Notes: a model not told the origin generated them from the sequence alone. DNA of 64,000 nucleotides from Palsa-504 sp963822765 (GCA_963822765.1 CAWGJL010000010.1:1-64000); one strand, 5' to 3'. Shown: positions 50,627 to 59,687, counted from the first letter of the stretch. Program-made: numbers and translations.

Positions 50627-50979
50627 CCGCGAGGACGCGCACTGCGGGAAATGTGGAGCTAAGTTATCACTTCGGTGACGAGGTCACCCAGTATGGTGAT
50701 CACAACGTTGGCATGATCAAGAACCATGGGCCAGCAGACCCGCAGGCAGCGTTCCGCGAAATGATCAACGCCGTCCAGGTTCTGCGGGGCCAGGTTTCTG
50801 TCTCCGACCGCCGGGTCATCGATGAGTCCCTGAACACGATCGGTACAGCCGAGAATGTGGACAAGGGGACACTGCGCCGGGCGCTGGGCAACATCGCCGG
50901 GGTCGCAGCGATGGTAGGCCAGGTGGGGGTCCCAGTGATCGAGTCTGTCTGTCAGGTGATGGCAGTCTTCGGCGTTTAG
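50623..50979 (+). CDS. Small protein with RHIM-like core motif, unknown
   Basis: 118 residues from a GTG overlapping the sigma stop (GTGA); GTG 50653 is an alternative start. The N-terminus has SYHFGDEVTQYGDHNVGMIKNHG: QYGDHN fits the Q-x-G-x-x-N core of RHIM and bacterial amyloid-signalling motifs. The rest is helical: DPQAAFREMINAVQVLRGQVSVSDRRVIDESL, then LRRALGNIAGVAAMVGQVGVPVIESVCQVMAVFG, a pattern seen in other small actinobacterial proteins. No transmembrane helix certain. Coupled to the sigma factor. Function unknown. Confidence 0.7.
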   Translation: MTARTRTAGNVELSYHFGDEVTQYGDHNVGMIKNHGPADPQAAFREMINAVQVLRGQVSVSDRRVIDESLNTIGTAENVDKGTLRRALGNIAGVAAMVGQVGVPVIESVCQVMAVFGV

Positions 50980-51153
50980 CTCGGTCAGGCGAGTCGCTGG
51001 TACGGCGGGTGCTGGGCCCGGACCACCTCAGCACCCTGGCCTCGCGGAACAAGCTCGCCCCAACGCCTACCGGGATGCGGGCCGGGCAGCACTCGGGACT
51101 GCGCAGATTACCCGCTGTGGGTTAACACGTCGTGGGCGCAGGCGGCCGACTAT

Positions 51154-51615
51154 CTACCTGGCGTTCCCTCCGGCCGTCCGGCGCCGCCTGGCGGTGATCG
51201 CCAGCCACAGCGACAGCAACAGGATGACCATCCCGTCCAGGGCATGCAGGCCGCCGATCCACTTGCTGTTATCGCCCGCTGCCGCGAGCGCGGTCTGAGC
51301 GACGATGACAAGCAGGGCCAGTACGAAGGTCCAGATCACCGTGGTGCGGGACGCCCACGCGATCAGGGCCAGGATGAGCAGGATGAGCGAGAGCACCATC
51401 AGGACCGTGCCCCATGTCCGGTGCGGGTCCAGGCTGGTGGCGTTGGCAACCTTTGTGGAGTTGATGCCGAAGATGCCAATTCCCGCCAGATACACCTGGA
51501 TCAGGACCCCGAGCACGAAGAAGGCGGCGAGGTAGCCGTACGCCACGTCCACCGCCCGCCTCGCGCCAGCGCGCCGCTGCCCGGTGAAGGGAACCTCGCT
51601 GGTCTTGGCTGTCAT
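51154..51615 (-). CDS. DUF6220-like four-helix membrane protein
   Basis: 153 residues. RRAVDVAYGYLAAFFVLGVLIQVYLAGIGIFG, DPHRTWGTVLMVLSLILLILALIAW, VIWTFVLALLVIVAQTALAAAG and GLHALDGMVILLLSLWLAI form four helices with two buried His (DPHRTWG, LHALDG), suggestive of haem or metal coordination as in small cytochrome-like membrane proteins. Assigned to DUF6220 by pattern. No partner gene visible. Confidence 0.8.
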   Translation of the reverse strand: MTAKTSEVPFTGQRRAGARRAVDVAYGYLAAFFVLGVLIQVYLAGIGIFGINSTKVANATSLDPHRTWGTVLMVLSLILLILALIAWASRTTVIWTFVLALLVIVAQTALAAAGDNSKWIGGLHALDGMVILLLSLWLAITARRRRTAGGNAR

Positions 51616-51953
51616 GGTTTCTCCCCCAAGTCGTCGGGACTGCTATTGGGACAGTTTGCTGCGCGGCCGTTCCGGGATCGTTACGGCACAGGCACCCGGC
51701 AGACAGGCGATCAAAGGTCGCGACGAGATACCGGCATCGTCGGCCGGCCAGATCGACGGCCGGTTCTGGCGCCACGGCTGATTACTCAGACCAGTAGCGG
51801 GACAGCCCGGTACCTTGCCACAGCGCGCAGGGCCGTGTCGCCCAGAATCTAGAGATACGCCGCCCCAAATACCGGGCAACCGGCCGATCCGCGTCGCCGT
51901 GCCTTAGCCGCACCCTCGGGATATAGCCCAGTTACGCGACCGAGGAGATCGTG

Positions 51954-52252
51954 ATGCACCCCTCAATCAGCTTCGAACTGGCCACGGCACGGATCGCTGC
52001 CTGCGCCGCCAAGCCCGGCGCGATGGGCTGGCTCGCGCCACCACGCGCGTGCTCTCGAACGCGCCGCAGCCGGGTAGGCACCGGGTCCCGGTCAGCCTGC
52101 GCCGCGCAGTCCGGCAGCGCCGCTTTGGTGTGCAGCTGTGGACGTTGCTGCACGCACAGATCCTGCTCGACGGTCCGGCCGCCGCTGCAGGCAGTCCCAG
52201 CTTGATCGAGGAAAACCACCGGCGATTCGCCGCTGGGCAGAAAACCCGGTAG
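51954..52252 (+). pseudogene. Small actinobacterial hypothetical gene, frameshifted
   Basis: ATG 51954 with GAGGAGATC upstream. HPSISFELATARIA matches the start of a common small actinobacterial family; at about 52000 the family sequence continues in another frame (LRRQARRDGLARATTRVL, then VQLWTLLHAQILLDG and ENHRRFAAGQKTR) to TAG 52250-52252. One indel separates them. The intact protein would have about 98 residues. Confidence 0.6.
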
Positions 52253-52517
52253 GCAGGCGCCAGCCGATGCTGGTCGGCTTCCAGATGCTCGGCACCGGCG
52301 TGCTGCACCTAACCTGCCACCCGCATAAGCCGGCTGGTGGCCGCCGCGCTACCAGACACAGGCATGACGCTGCACACCGCCTCCGGATGCCGGCGACTCA
52401 GCGGATCGCGGCGGCGGGATCAACGGCCGGATGTCCGGTGCCGGGCCGCCGCCCCGACGTACCAGTCGGACACCCGCCGGGCAGACCGCCCCGCAGACGA
52501 TCAGAACGGAGACCGAG

Positions 52518-53978
52518 ATGACCACCACGACCCTTCCCGCCGCGTCGGCCCAGGCGGCCACCGCGGGCTACACCGGCAGGCGGCGGCAGATCACTGTGTT
52601 TGTGGTCGCGCTGGCGTTCGTGATGGATCTGATGGACGCCACCATCTTGACCATCGCGCTGCCCACCATCCAGCGGCACATGCACGCCAGCCTGCCCGCG
52701 GTGAACTGGATGGCTACCGCCTACCCGCTTGCCTTTGCGGTGCTGCTGATCACTGGCGGGCGGCTCGGCGACGTGCTCGGCTACCGGCGGCTCTTCCTCA
52801 CGGGGGTGAGCATTTTCCTGGCCGCCTCGGTGCTGGTCGGCACCGCCTGGAGCCCGGACATGCTGATCACGGCCCGGATCCTGCAGGGCGCCGCGGCCGC
52901 CCTGATGGTGCCGCAGGTGCTCTCGGTCGTGCAGCTGCTGTACAAGGCGGAGGAGCGCACCGCGGTCGCCGGGATGCTCGGCGGGCTGACCATGCTGGCC
53001 ACCACCGCCGCGCCGGTGATCACCGCTGTGCTGATCAACGCCGACCTGTTCGGGTTGAGCTGGCGGCCCATCTTCCTGATCAACGTGCCGGTCTGCGCGG
53101 CCGCGCTGCTGCTGGCCGCCCGCTATCTGCCCGCCGGCGGATCAGCGCACCGACGCCACCTCGACCTGACCGGCACCGCACTGATCATCGCCGCGGTGCT
53201 GCTGCTGGTATTCCCGCTCATCCAGGGCCGGGCCCTCGGCTGGCCAGCCTGGTGCTACGCGATGCTCGCCGCCGCCGTCCCGGTGTTCGCCCTGTTCGGC
53301 TGGCGGCAACACCGCATCGCCGCAACCGGCGGATGGCCGCTGATCAGCCCGGCGCTGTTCAGGCACCGCTCGTTCACCGCCGGTCTCGGGATCAGCCTGC
53401 TGGTCACAGCCACTGTCGCCTGCTTCGGGCTCACCTTCAGCCTGCTGCTGCAGACCGGTCACCGCTACAGCCCGGTACACGCCGTGCTCACCGCGCTGTT
53501 CCTCACCCTCGGCATGACCATGGTCGCCGGGGCGCTGGCCAAGAAGGCCATCCCCGCCCTGGGCCGCTGGTCGCTGACCGCCGGCGCGATCACCATGGCC
53601 GCCGGGGTCTCGGCCGTCGCCGTCCTCGCCGGGAACCCGCACCTGTCCACCTGGCAACTAGCCCCCGCGCTCATGGTGCTCGGCGCCGGCATGGGCCTGG
53701 TCTTCGTGCCGCTGCTGCCGTACATCCTCAGCGCCGTGCCCCCCGGCGACGCCGGCGCCGCCTCCGGCGTGGCCAACGCCGTCCAGCAGGTCGGCGGCAC
53801 CCTCGGCGTCGCAGTGCTCGGCGCGGTGTTCTTCAACCAGCTCACCACCGGCGGCAATTACTGGCATGCCTTCACCGTCGCGGCCGCCCTGCAAGCCGCC
53901 CTGCTCCTCACCTGCGCCGCGCTCAGCCTCATCCTGCCGCGGCGCATCGCCGCCGACGCCTACCAACCCACCCTCTGA
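52518..53978 (+). CDS. MFS drug-export-type transporter, DHA2 (14-TM) family
   Basis: 486 residues from ATG 52518. Fourteen helices; motif A GGRLGDVLGYRRLF between helices 2 and 3, motif D1 LDATILTIALPTIQ-like (MDATILTIALPTIQRHM), and motif C LGGLTMLATTAAPVITAVLI. Drug/H+ antiport of the EmrB/QacA type is expected. No regulator adjacent on this strand. Strong Ala/Leu composition, typical cytoplasmic loop after helix 6. Confidence 0.93.
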   Translation: MTTTTLPAASAQAATAGYTGRRRQITVFVVALAFVMDLMDATILTIALPTIQRHMHASLPAVNWMATAYPLAFAVLLITGGRLGDVLGYRRLFLTGVSIFLAASVLVGTAWSPDMLITARILQGAAAALMVPQVLSVVQLLYKAEERTAVAGMLGGLTMLATTAAPVITAVLINADLFGLSWRPIFLINVPVCAAALLLAARYLPAGGSAHRRHLDLTGTALIIAAVLLLVFPLIQGRALGWPAWCYAMLAAAVPVFALFGWRQHRIAATGGWPLISPALFRHRSFTAGLGISLLVTATVACFGLTFSLLLQTGHRYSPVHAVLTALFLTLGMTMVAGALAKKAIPALGRWSLTAGAITMAAGVSAVAVLAGNPHLSTWQLAPALMVLGAGMGLVFVPLLPYILSAVPPGDAGAASGVANAVQQVGGTLGVAVLGAVFFNQLTTGGNYWHAFTVAAALQAALLLTCAALSLILPRRIAADAYQPTL

Positions 53979-54136
53979 CCCGGCAGGAGCGGCACCAATG
54001 TCCGAAGTCCCGGCGAGACTCCAAGACCGGGCCCGCAGCGCCTGCACGGCGGAACCACCCGCCGCGCAGGTCGGGACGTTGCCCGAGTCTCCCGGGCCGT
54101 CCACAACAATCACGAACCGCACAGATTGGAGTGACC

Positions 54137-54481
54137 ATGGATCCGGCCATTGCCGAGTACGTCAACGCGATCCCGTCCGAGCACCGCGCCCTATTCGACC
54201 GCATCCACCGGCTCATCCTCGACACCTGCCCCGGCGCCACCGTCATGCTCTCCTACAAGATGCCGACCTACCAGGTCGGCACCCGGCGGCTGCACCTCGG
54301 GGTGTGGAAACACGGGGTATCCCTGTACGGGTGGAAAGGGCAGGGCGACGCCGGGTTCACCGCCCGGCACCCGGACCTGCAGACCAGCACCGGCACCATC
54401 CGCATCCGCTCGGACGCCGCCGCAGCCATCCCGGACGACGACTTCCGCGATCTCGCTCGCGCCGCCCTCACCCCGGGCTAG
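54137..54481 (+). CDS. DUF1801-domain protein
   Basis: 114 residues, GGAGTG before the ATG. AEYVNAIPSEHRALFDRIHRLILDTCPGATVMLSYKMPTYQVGTRRLHLGVWKHGVSLYGW is the DUF1801 (YdhG-like) signature; homologues have been tied to iron-chaperone-like or unknown roles. The terminal IRSDAAAAIPDDDFRDLARAAL is normal. Probably independent of the preceding transporter (159 nt gap). Confidence 0.9.
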   Translation: MDPAIAEYVNAIPSEHRALFDRIHRLILDTCPGATVMLSYKMPTYQVGTRRLHLGVWKHGVSLYGWKGQGDAGFTARHPDLQTSTGTIRIRSDAAAAIPDDDFRDLARAALTPG

Positions 54482-54548
54482 GGCTGCCGCGGCCCGTCAC
54501 CAGATCCTCCACCGTCCGGACCTGCCCCTCCCCGGGGAGGTGGCGCCG

Positions 54549-54865
54549 GTGCGGGCATTGCACCTCGGAATCCTGGCGCATGTCGATGCCGGGAAGACCA
54601 ACCTGACCGAGCAGCTGCTCTACAACGCCGGGGTCATCGCCCAGCTCGGCCGGGTCGACGACGGCAATACCTCACCGACACGCTCGCGCTGGAGCGCCGG
54701 CGCGGCATCACCATCAAATCCGCCATGGTGTCGTTCCGGATCGGCGACATCGCAGTCAACTTGATCGACACCCCGAGCGACCCGGATTTCATCGCCGAAG
54801 TGGATCGGGCGCTGAACATCCTCGACGGCGCCATCCTCGTCGTGCATGTCAAACGCCGCGTCTGA
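54549..54865 (+). pseudogene. 5' fragment of a TetM/OtrA-type ribosomal-protection GTPase
   Basis: LHLGILAHVDAGKTNLTEQLLYNAGVIAQLGRVDDGNT (P-loop AHVDAGKT) is followed, after a one-base frame change near 54672, by DTLALERRRGITIKSAMVSFRIGDIAVNLIDTPSDPDFIAEVDRALNILDGAILVV, where the G3 DTPG has become DTPS. TGA at 54863-54865. Only about 105 of the about 640 residues of tetracycline ribosomal-protection proteins remain, and the rest is absent, so no resistance function. Confidence 0.85.
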
Positions 54866-54957
54866 CCAGCCGGGCACATCCCGATCACGCCAGCCTGCGA
54901 CATCTCGATCACGCGAAACACGACAGCGAACTCCGCGACACCCCGGAGGATCAGCAC

Positions 54958-55551
54958 ATGACACAACCCACGCTGTACACCGAGCGGCTCCAGCTGGTGC
55001 CGCTGAGCGACGTACACCTCGAGCTGGAGATCGCGTTGGACACCGATCCGGAAGTGATGCGCTACCTCACAGGGCGGGCCCTCTCCCGCGCCGAGGTCGA
55101 ACAGGCACACTGGCGGCGGATCGCAGCCGCGCGCGAGGTAGCCGGCCTCGGCTTCTGGGCTGGCTTCGCCGGCGGCGAGTTCGTCGGCTGGTGGATCCTG
55201 CAACCCCCTCACGGGCCGGATCAGCCCAAAGTCGCCGGCGAAGCCGACCTCGGCTACCGGCTGCTGCGGCGACACTGGCGCCGCGGCTATGCCAGCGAAG
55301 GCGCCCGCGAGTTGATCCGCTACGGCTTCGACGACCTCGGCCTGGACCGAATCTTCGCCCAAACCATGGCGGCCAACACCGCCGCGCGGGCGACCATGAG
55401 TGCGGCCGGGCTCAGCTATGTCCGCGCCTTCGTCTCCGGCCCCTACGACGCGCTGGTTCCCGACGTCGAGCAGGGCGAGGTCGAGTACGAGATCACCCGC
55501 AGCACGTGGCAGCGCAACCGGGCTGCCGGCGCTTCCGGCATGCCGCAGTGA
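54958..55551 (+). CDS. GNAT acetyltransferase, RimJ/RimL type
   Basis: 197 residues. TLYTERLQLVPLSDVHLELEIALDTDPEVMRYLTGRALS, GFWAGFAGGEFVGWWILQ, DLGYRLLRRHWRRGYASEGARELIRYGFDDLGLDRIFAQTMAANTAARATMSAAGLSYVR carries the acetyl-CoA loop RRGYAS. Usual length. Located just after the ribosomal-protection fragment, without evident regulator. Confidence 0.92.
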   Translation: MTQPTLYTERLQLVPLSDVHLELEIALDTDPEVMRYLTGRALSRAEVEQAHWRRIAAAREVAGLGFWAGFAGGEFVGWWILQPPHGPDQPKVAGEADLGYRLLRRHWRRGYASEGARELIRYGFDDLGLDRIFAQTMAANTAARATMSAAGLSYVRAFVSGPYDALVPDVEQGEVEYEITRSTWQRNRAAGASGMPQ

Positions 55552-56006
55552 CCGCCTGCCCCAACCCGGCGGGCGGCGCCTCGCGCGCGTCCGGTCCGGG
55601 CCCTCACAACGTGCGGGTAACCCGCTGAAGGGTTCGCCGCCCGCAAGTGTCCGGCCGGCCCGGCCCTGACAGTCATGCCGCTCGGCCCGCAGCGCCGCCA
55701 GGCAACCAGGGCCCGGATATAGCCGGGCACCAGCCGGGCATGATAATCGCGGCGGACCACAGAAGCTTCACGCAAGGTGAGCTCGCGTTTGATGCTGGTG
55801 CCCAGCCATTAAGCGCCGACTCGGAGCGGTCGGCAGCAACGTCAGTGAGGCGGGTGACCGCGCGCAGGGCATCCATATCTGGACGGCCTCGTCGCGACCT
55901 GCCCCGCATCAACAGCCGCGCCATATCGGCGGCAGCGCGTGCCGCGATCGTGCCTGCGGCACGCTGGCAGGAACGGCTATCACCGCATCTTCCGGCGTGT
56001 CGTCCC
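55552..56006. other. Gap without recognised gene
   Basis: Open stretches on both strands have no ribosome site and no motif I recognise; composition does not clearly favour either strand. No strong hairpin noted. Confidence 0.4.
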
Positions 56007-56261
56007 TCACCCGCCTCGAGCGATGATCGCCCGTGCTTCCTCCTCCGGGATCGGCGGGCCGAGCACCGGCTGCCCGGTCTGGCCGGCCACGTCGTTCATG
56101 GCCGCATAGTCAAGCGATGCGGGATCTGGCCGCGGCTGATCACAGGGAATGCCGACGCGGCGGATAAAGGCAAGAAAGGAGGCTGCATCATGTGTCTGCA
56201 GCAACACCGCCTCCTGGACACCCACGTTGCTGTGATACCGGCCGACCGGGCTGTCGGTCAT
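56007..56261 (-). CDS. Small hypothetical protein
   Basis: 84 residues from ATG 56261: DSPVGRYHSNVGVQEAVLLQTHDAASFLAFIRRVGIPCDQPRPDPASLDY, ending PIPEEEARAIIARGG. Residue use is protein-like and a helix plus short strands are likely, but no ribosome site is seen and no family is recognised. The open frame extends to 56345. Confidence 0.4.
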   Translation of the reverse strand: MTDSPVGRYHSNVGVQEAVLLQTHDAASFLAFIRRVGIPCDQPRPDPASLDYAAMNDVAGQTGQPVLGPPIPEEEARAIIARGG

Positions 56262-56352
56262 ATCGGCGGTTAGCGCGCTCAGCCGTCGTCTGGCGTGGCC
56301 ACGGTCCGTGACAGGCCTCGCCACCCCGCACGGGGAGCGCAGCACGGTTGGG

Positions 56353-56661
56353 TCATTGGTGTCGTCGCGGTGCAGCGCGTTCCCACCAGTCGATGGTTTC
56401 CGCGTCGGCGGTCATGCGGTCGAGGAGGCCGGCGATGAACTCGACGTGAGCGCCGCCGCCTCGGGCGAAGCAGAACTTCCACAGTTCTGCGGCGGCACGG
56501 TGGTAGTGGTGGATGGTCTCATCCGCGGCATAGGCGTCGATCTCGCCGGCGCGGTAGCGGTCGATGTCTGCCCCCACGTGGCCGAGAAGTCCGGCCAGCT
56601 GCGATTCGTGGTAGGCGCTCACGCGTTCGCGCGCGGCGCGCCGCTCGGCTTTGGTGGCCAT
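56353..56661 (-). CDS. Small helical actinobacterial protein
   Basis: 102 residues from ATG 56661. KAERRAARERVSAYHESQLAGLLGHVGADIDRYRAGEIDAYAADETIHHYHRAAAELWKFCF and FIAGLLDRMTADAETIDWWERAAPRR. Common among actinobacteria as a conserved hypothetical; the HHYHRAAAELWKFCF segment is its most recognisable feature. Role unknown. Confidence 0.75.
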   Translation of the reverse strand: MATKAERRAARERVSAYHESQLAGLLGHVGADIDRYRAGEIDAYAADETIHHYHRAAAELWKFCFARGGGAHVEFIAGLLDRMTADAETIDWWERAAPRRHQ

Positions 56662-56821
56662 GACCCGGACGGTACCGTGTTTCACCCGGGCCGGCCCCCG
56701 CGGGGCCGGGCGGCGGGGACCGTGAGAGATTTCTTCTGGCCAGGCGATGGGATCCGGGCGAGTCGTTCGTCTGTGCGTCAGGACACGGCCGGAGCAGGCC
56801 GCCGGGACAACGGAGTCGCAG

Positions 56822-57187
56822 ATGACGCAGTACCTGATCTCGTTCGGTGCCCACGCGATGGACCATGTCCCCGACGAGGACGCGCCCGCCGTGGCCAGGG
56901 CCGCGCGCGCGGCGGTCCAGGAGGCCATCAACGCCGGCGTGTACGTGTCCGCCGGCGGGCTGGAAAACCAGCCGGCGAGCATCGTGGCCACCGGCGGGGC
57001 GGTCACCGACGGCCCGGACCCGCAGGCCATCGGCGGGTTCACGCTCCTCGAGGTGCCCTCACGCGAGGAGGCGCTGCGGTGGGCTGCCAAGATCGCCGTC
57101 GCCTGCCGCTGCGCGCAAGAGGTCCGGGCGATCGGGGCCGACCCCGAACTCGACGCGATGCTCCGCCAGGCTGATAGCCGGCGGTGA
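56822..57187 (+). CDS. YCII-related (DGPF-type) protein
   Basis: 121 residues, GGAG 10 nt before ATG 56822. QYLISFGAHAMDHVPDEDAPAVARAARAAVQEAINAGVYVSAGGLENQPASIVATGGAVTDGPDP, GGFTLLEVPSREEALRWAAKIAVACRCAQEVRAIG fits the YCII dimeric alpha/beta barrel with GA-GL-S pattern. Such proteins often accompany ECF sigma factors, but none is adjacent here. Function unknown. Confidence 0.85.
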   Translation: MTQYLISFGAHAMDHVPDEDAPAVARAARAAVQEAINAGVYVSAGGLENQPASIVATGGAVTDGPDPQAIGGFTLLEVPSREEALRWAAKIAVACRCAQEVRAIGADPELDAMLRQADSRR

Positions 57188-57567
57188 CGTCCCGGCTGCG
57201 CCTGGCCGAACGCGGCCCGCAGCGCTGGAGCAGGACCTGCCCTGGCGGCGGCCTGACAACGCCGGCCTGTGCCGGGGACGCGGGGCAGCGCCTCTTGGAC
57301 CGGACGTGAAGCCCGGTCCTCGCGGCTGACCGGACCGCCGCGACCGCTGACCGCCCGGTGGAGCGACAGCCAGGCCCGTCGCGGCGAGTGCGCGCGCTCA
57401 CCGGCAGATCCAAAGCGTTGGCAGGGCCGTTGGGCTGCGGGAGTGACCGGACGCAGAACATCCAGTTCTGGGCGGCACGTGGTATCGCTGCAATAACGGC
57501 ACCCGGTAACGGCTGCGTGGCGGCTGGAGCGGTTCGCCGTGCTTGGCAGAGCCGCACAGTGCGCCTG
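57188..57567. other. Gap between convergent genes
   Basis: No supported gene. Both flanking genes end into it. GC-rich short dyads are present but none forms a clear terminator with a T-run. Confidence 0.4.
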
Positions 57568-58257
57568 TTAGGAGCGCGGGAAACCGTGTCCATGTTCGGC
57601 CGTTACGGTCGTCTGGGTGTGCCGGTCGGGCTGGAGCGGAAGCGCGGCGGGGTCAGCTCGGCCGAGGATGTGGTCGGCGAACATGGTGACGGCGTCGTCG
57701 ATGAGGCGTATGTACCGGTCGCCGCCGGGGTCGTTGGCGAGTTGCTGGCCGGCGAGGCCGGCGACTACGGCGGTCCAGAGGTCGAAGTCGGCTTCATTGC
57801 GGACCCCGGCGCGGGCGAGGGTGCTTCGGACGCTCGCGAGAACCTCCACGGCCAGCGCGTACGAGTAAGGGGATGGCTGGTATCCGGGAATGGTGCGCAG
57901 GAACAGCAGCTGGTAACGAGCCTGGTCCTGGGCGGCGAACTCTAGGAAGATGCCAGCGACGGCCCGCAGCGTGCTGCGGGCATCGCCGGGGGTCTCAGCG
58001 TCAGCGAACCGTCTTGCCAGCTCCATGTTGCCGTCGGCGAACATGCGGTCGTAGAGGGCGTTCTTGGACGCGAAGTAGGTATAGAGCGACTGGGGCTCCA
58101 TGTCGACGGCATGCGCGAGCGCTCGCAAGGACAGGGCGGCCAGGCCGTCGGCGCGCACCATCGACCATGCAGTGTCGAGGATCTCCTGCTTGGCCGCCTC
58201 GTGCCGGTCACGGCGGCGGTCGCGGCGGCGGGGCCGGTCAGGCGTCGTCGGGGACAT
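57568..58257 (-). CDS. TetR/AcrR-family repressor
   Basis: 229 residues. The HTH is QEILDTAWSMVRADGLAALSLRALAHAVDMEPQSLYTYFASKNALYDRMFADG; the C-terminal domain is of the WHG type around FLEFAAQDQARYQLLFLRTIPGYQPSPYSYALAVEV. Divergent from the mycothiol-dependent-enzyme gene, with an 18-bp palindrome between them. N-terminal tail is Arg-rich (RRRDRRRDRHEAAK). Confidence 0.93.
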   Translation of the reverse strand: MSPTTPDRPRRRDRRRDRHEAAKQEILDTAWSMVRADGLAALSLRALAHAVDMEPQSLYTYFASKNALYDRMFADGNMELARRFADAETPGDARSTLRAVAGIFLEFAAQDQARYQLLFLRTIPGYQPSPYSYALAVEVLASVRSTLARAGVRNEADFDLWTAVVAGLAGQQLANDPGGDRYIRLIDDAVTMFADHILGRADPAALPLQPDRHTQTTVTAEHGHGFPRS

Positions 58258-58297
58258 GATTTGACTCTAGCCGATAAGGCTGCGATTATCCTGACAG

Positions 58298-58315
58298 TGT
58301 TCGGAATTCCGAACA
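58298..58315. promoter_or_regulatory. 18-bp perfect palindrome, likely TetR operator
   Basis: TGTTCGGAATTCCGAACA, 40 nt from the tetR start and 17 nt before the divergent ATG at 58333. Its position would cover the promoter of the downstream enzyme gene. Confidence 0.75.
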
Positions 58316-58332
58316 GCAGATGGGAGTTCGCC

Positions 58333-59088
58333 ATGGCGGGAACAACGGCCGTCGGCGCAGGTGTCGCGGTGCCTCTGGGGCACCGGGAGGCGATGATCCT
58401 CGCGGCGACGGAGTTCGACCGGATGGCGGCGCAGTTGCGGGCGCTGGCCCCGCGCGACTGGGCGCAGCCGACGGTGTGCGAGCTGTGGGACGTGCGGGCG
58501 ATGGCCGCTCACGTGCTCGGCATGGCTGAGGCGCAGGCCTCGTTCCGCCAGTTCGCCCACGACTTCCGCGCGGCCGGCAAACGGTCCAGCGGAAAGATGA
58601 TCGACGAGATGTCGGCCACGCAGGTGCGCGAGCGGACAGCTATGACGCCCGGCGCAATCGTCAGCCGGCTGGCGGAAGTGGCCCCCAAGGCCGTGCGCGC
58701 CAGGCGCCGGACACCGGTGCCCGTCCGATGGGCTGTGCGGCTCAAGAACGACCCGCCGTTCGATGCCGAGCGATGGCGCTACGGCTTCCTGGTGGATACC
58801 ATCTTCACCCGCGACACCTGGATGCACAGACTCGACATCAGCCGGGCGACCGGGCGGACCATGGAGCTCACCGCAGGGCACGACGGCCGCCTCGTCGCCG
58901 ACGTCGTCACTGAGTGGGCGCGCCGCCACGGTCAGCCGTTCACCCTCACCCTGACCGGCACGGCCGGCGGCCAGTGGCGCTCAGGGGAGGCTGGGGAGCA
59001 CCTCCAGCTCGATGCGCTCGACTTCTGCTGGATCGTCGCCGCCCGGCAGCCCGGTACCGGGCTCATGGCCACGACGGTCCCGTTCTGA
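58333..59088 (+). CDS. Maleylpyruvate-isomerase-family mycothiol-dependent enzyme
   Basis: 251 residues from ATG 58333 with GGGAG 7 nt upstream. DinB-like helical bundle: ATEFDRMAAQLRALAPRDWAQPTVCELWDVRAMAAHVLGMAE (metal-binding His in AAHVLG), then FLVDTIFTRDTWMHRLDISRATGR with the second and third His positions (WMHRLD), and a C-terminal domain. The family uses mycothiol as cofactor for isomerisation or S-transfer. Controlled presumably by the divergent TetR. Confidence 0.85.
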   Translation: MAGTTAVGAGVAVPLGHREAMILAATEFDRMAAQLRALAPRDWAQPTVCELWDVRAMAAHVLGMAEAQASFRQFAHDFRAAGKRSSGKMIDEMSATQVRERTAMTPGAIVSRLAEVAPKAVRARRRTPVPVRWAVRLKNDPPFDAERWRYGFLVDTIFTRDTWMHRLDISRATGRTMELTAGHDGRLVADVVTEWARRHGQPFTLTLTGTAGGQWRSGEAGEHLQLDALDFCWIVAARQPGTGLMATTVPF

Positions 59089-59224
59089 TTTCCATCACCC
59101 GCGTTCGGCGCAGCCAGGTCCCGCGACCGTAGCCCGCTGGCTGACCGTGCGTGTTAACCGCACCAACCGCAGTGACTGGCCGGGCAGCTAGCCCAGGCCA
59201 GCGCCGCTAACAGCAGGAGGAGCC

Positions 59225-59497
59225 ATGGCAATCGCAACCTACTTCCATCCCCAGGCACTCACCGCACTGCAGTACGACGAAGCTATCCGGGAACTCGAAG
59301 CCGCCGGAGCCGCGAACCCGGCAGGCCGGGTTCACCACTCCTGCTTCGGGCCCGACAACGCCCTGATGGTCTACGAGGTGTGGGAGTCACAGCAGGCCTT
59401 CGAAGAATACGGACCGGTGCTCATGCCTATCCTGCACAAGGCCGGGATTGACCCCGGAACGCCAGACGTCATGCCGGTTCACAATCTCGCCAGCTGA
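59225..59497 (+). CDS. Dimeric alpha/beta-barrel protein (ABM-like)
   Basis: 90 residues, AGCAGGAGGAGCC 1-13 nt before the ATG. ATYFHPQALTALQYDEAIRELEAAGAANPAGRVHHSCFGPDNALMVYEVWESQQAFEEYGPVLMPILHKAGI follows the antibiotic-biosynthesis-monooxygenase-like ferredoxin fold. A His pair (VHHSCFG) lies on the second strand. Followed by a terminator-like hairpin. Confidence 0.85.
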   Translation: MAIATYFHPQALTALQYDEAIRELEAAGAANPAGRVHHSCFGPDNALMVYEVWESQQAFEEYGPVLMPILHKAGIDPGTPDVMPVHNLAS

Positions 59498-59502
59498 CCA
59501 AG

Positions 59503-59535
59503 GGGCCGGCCCCGCAGAGGTCGCGGGACCGGCCC
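59503..59535 (+). terminator. Terminator-like hairpin
   Basis: GGGCCGGCCCCGC pairs with GCGGGACCGGCCC (13 bp, one mismatch) over a 7-nt loop, 6 nt after the stop. No T-run. Confidence 0.65.
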
Positions 59536-59687
59536 GGGTAGCGGCTCATCCCCGTGTCCCGACGCCTGACCCCGCAGCCGGTCCCACGCAGATTGCCCAG
59601 ATCTGCTCGACCCGCATCTTGATGCAACTCCAGCCAAAACCCGCTCACAACAGCGGGTCGGCGCGCGTTATCAAGAACTCATCGCGC

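Noticed and set aside
50623..50979. Anti-sigma factor for the ECF gene
   Set aside because: No zinc-binding HxxxCxxC motif and no clear membrane helix; ECF41-type factors use their own C-terminal domain instead.
55647..56273. 208-codon plus-strand frame in the gap after the GNAT gene
   Set aside because: No ribosome site, low-complexity composition, overlaps the more protein-like minus-strand frame at 56007-56261.
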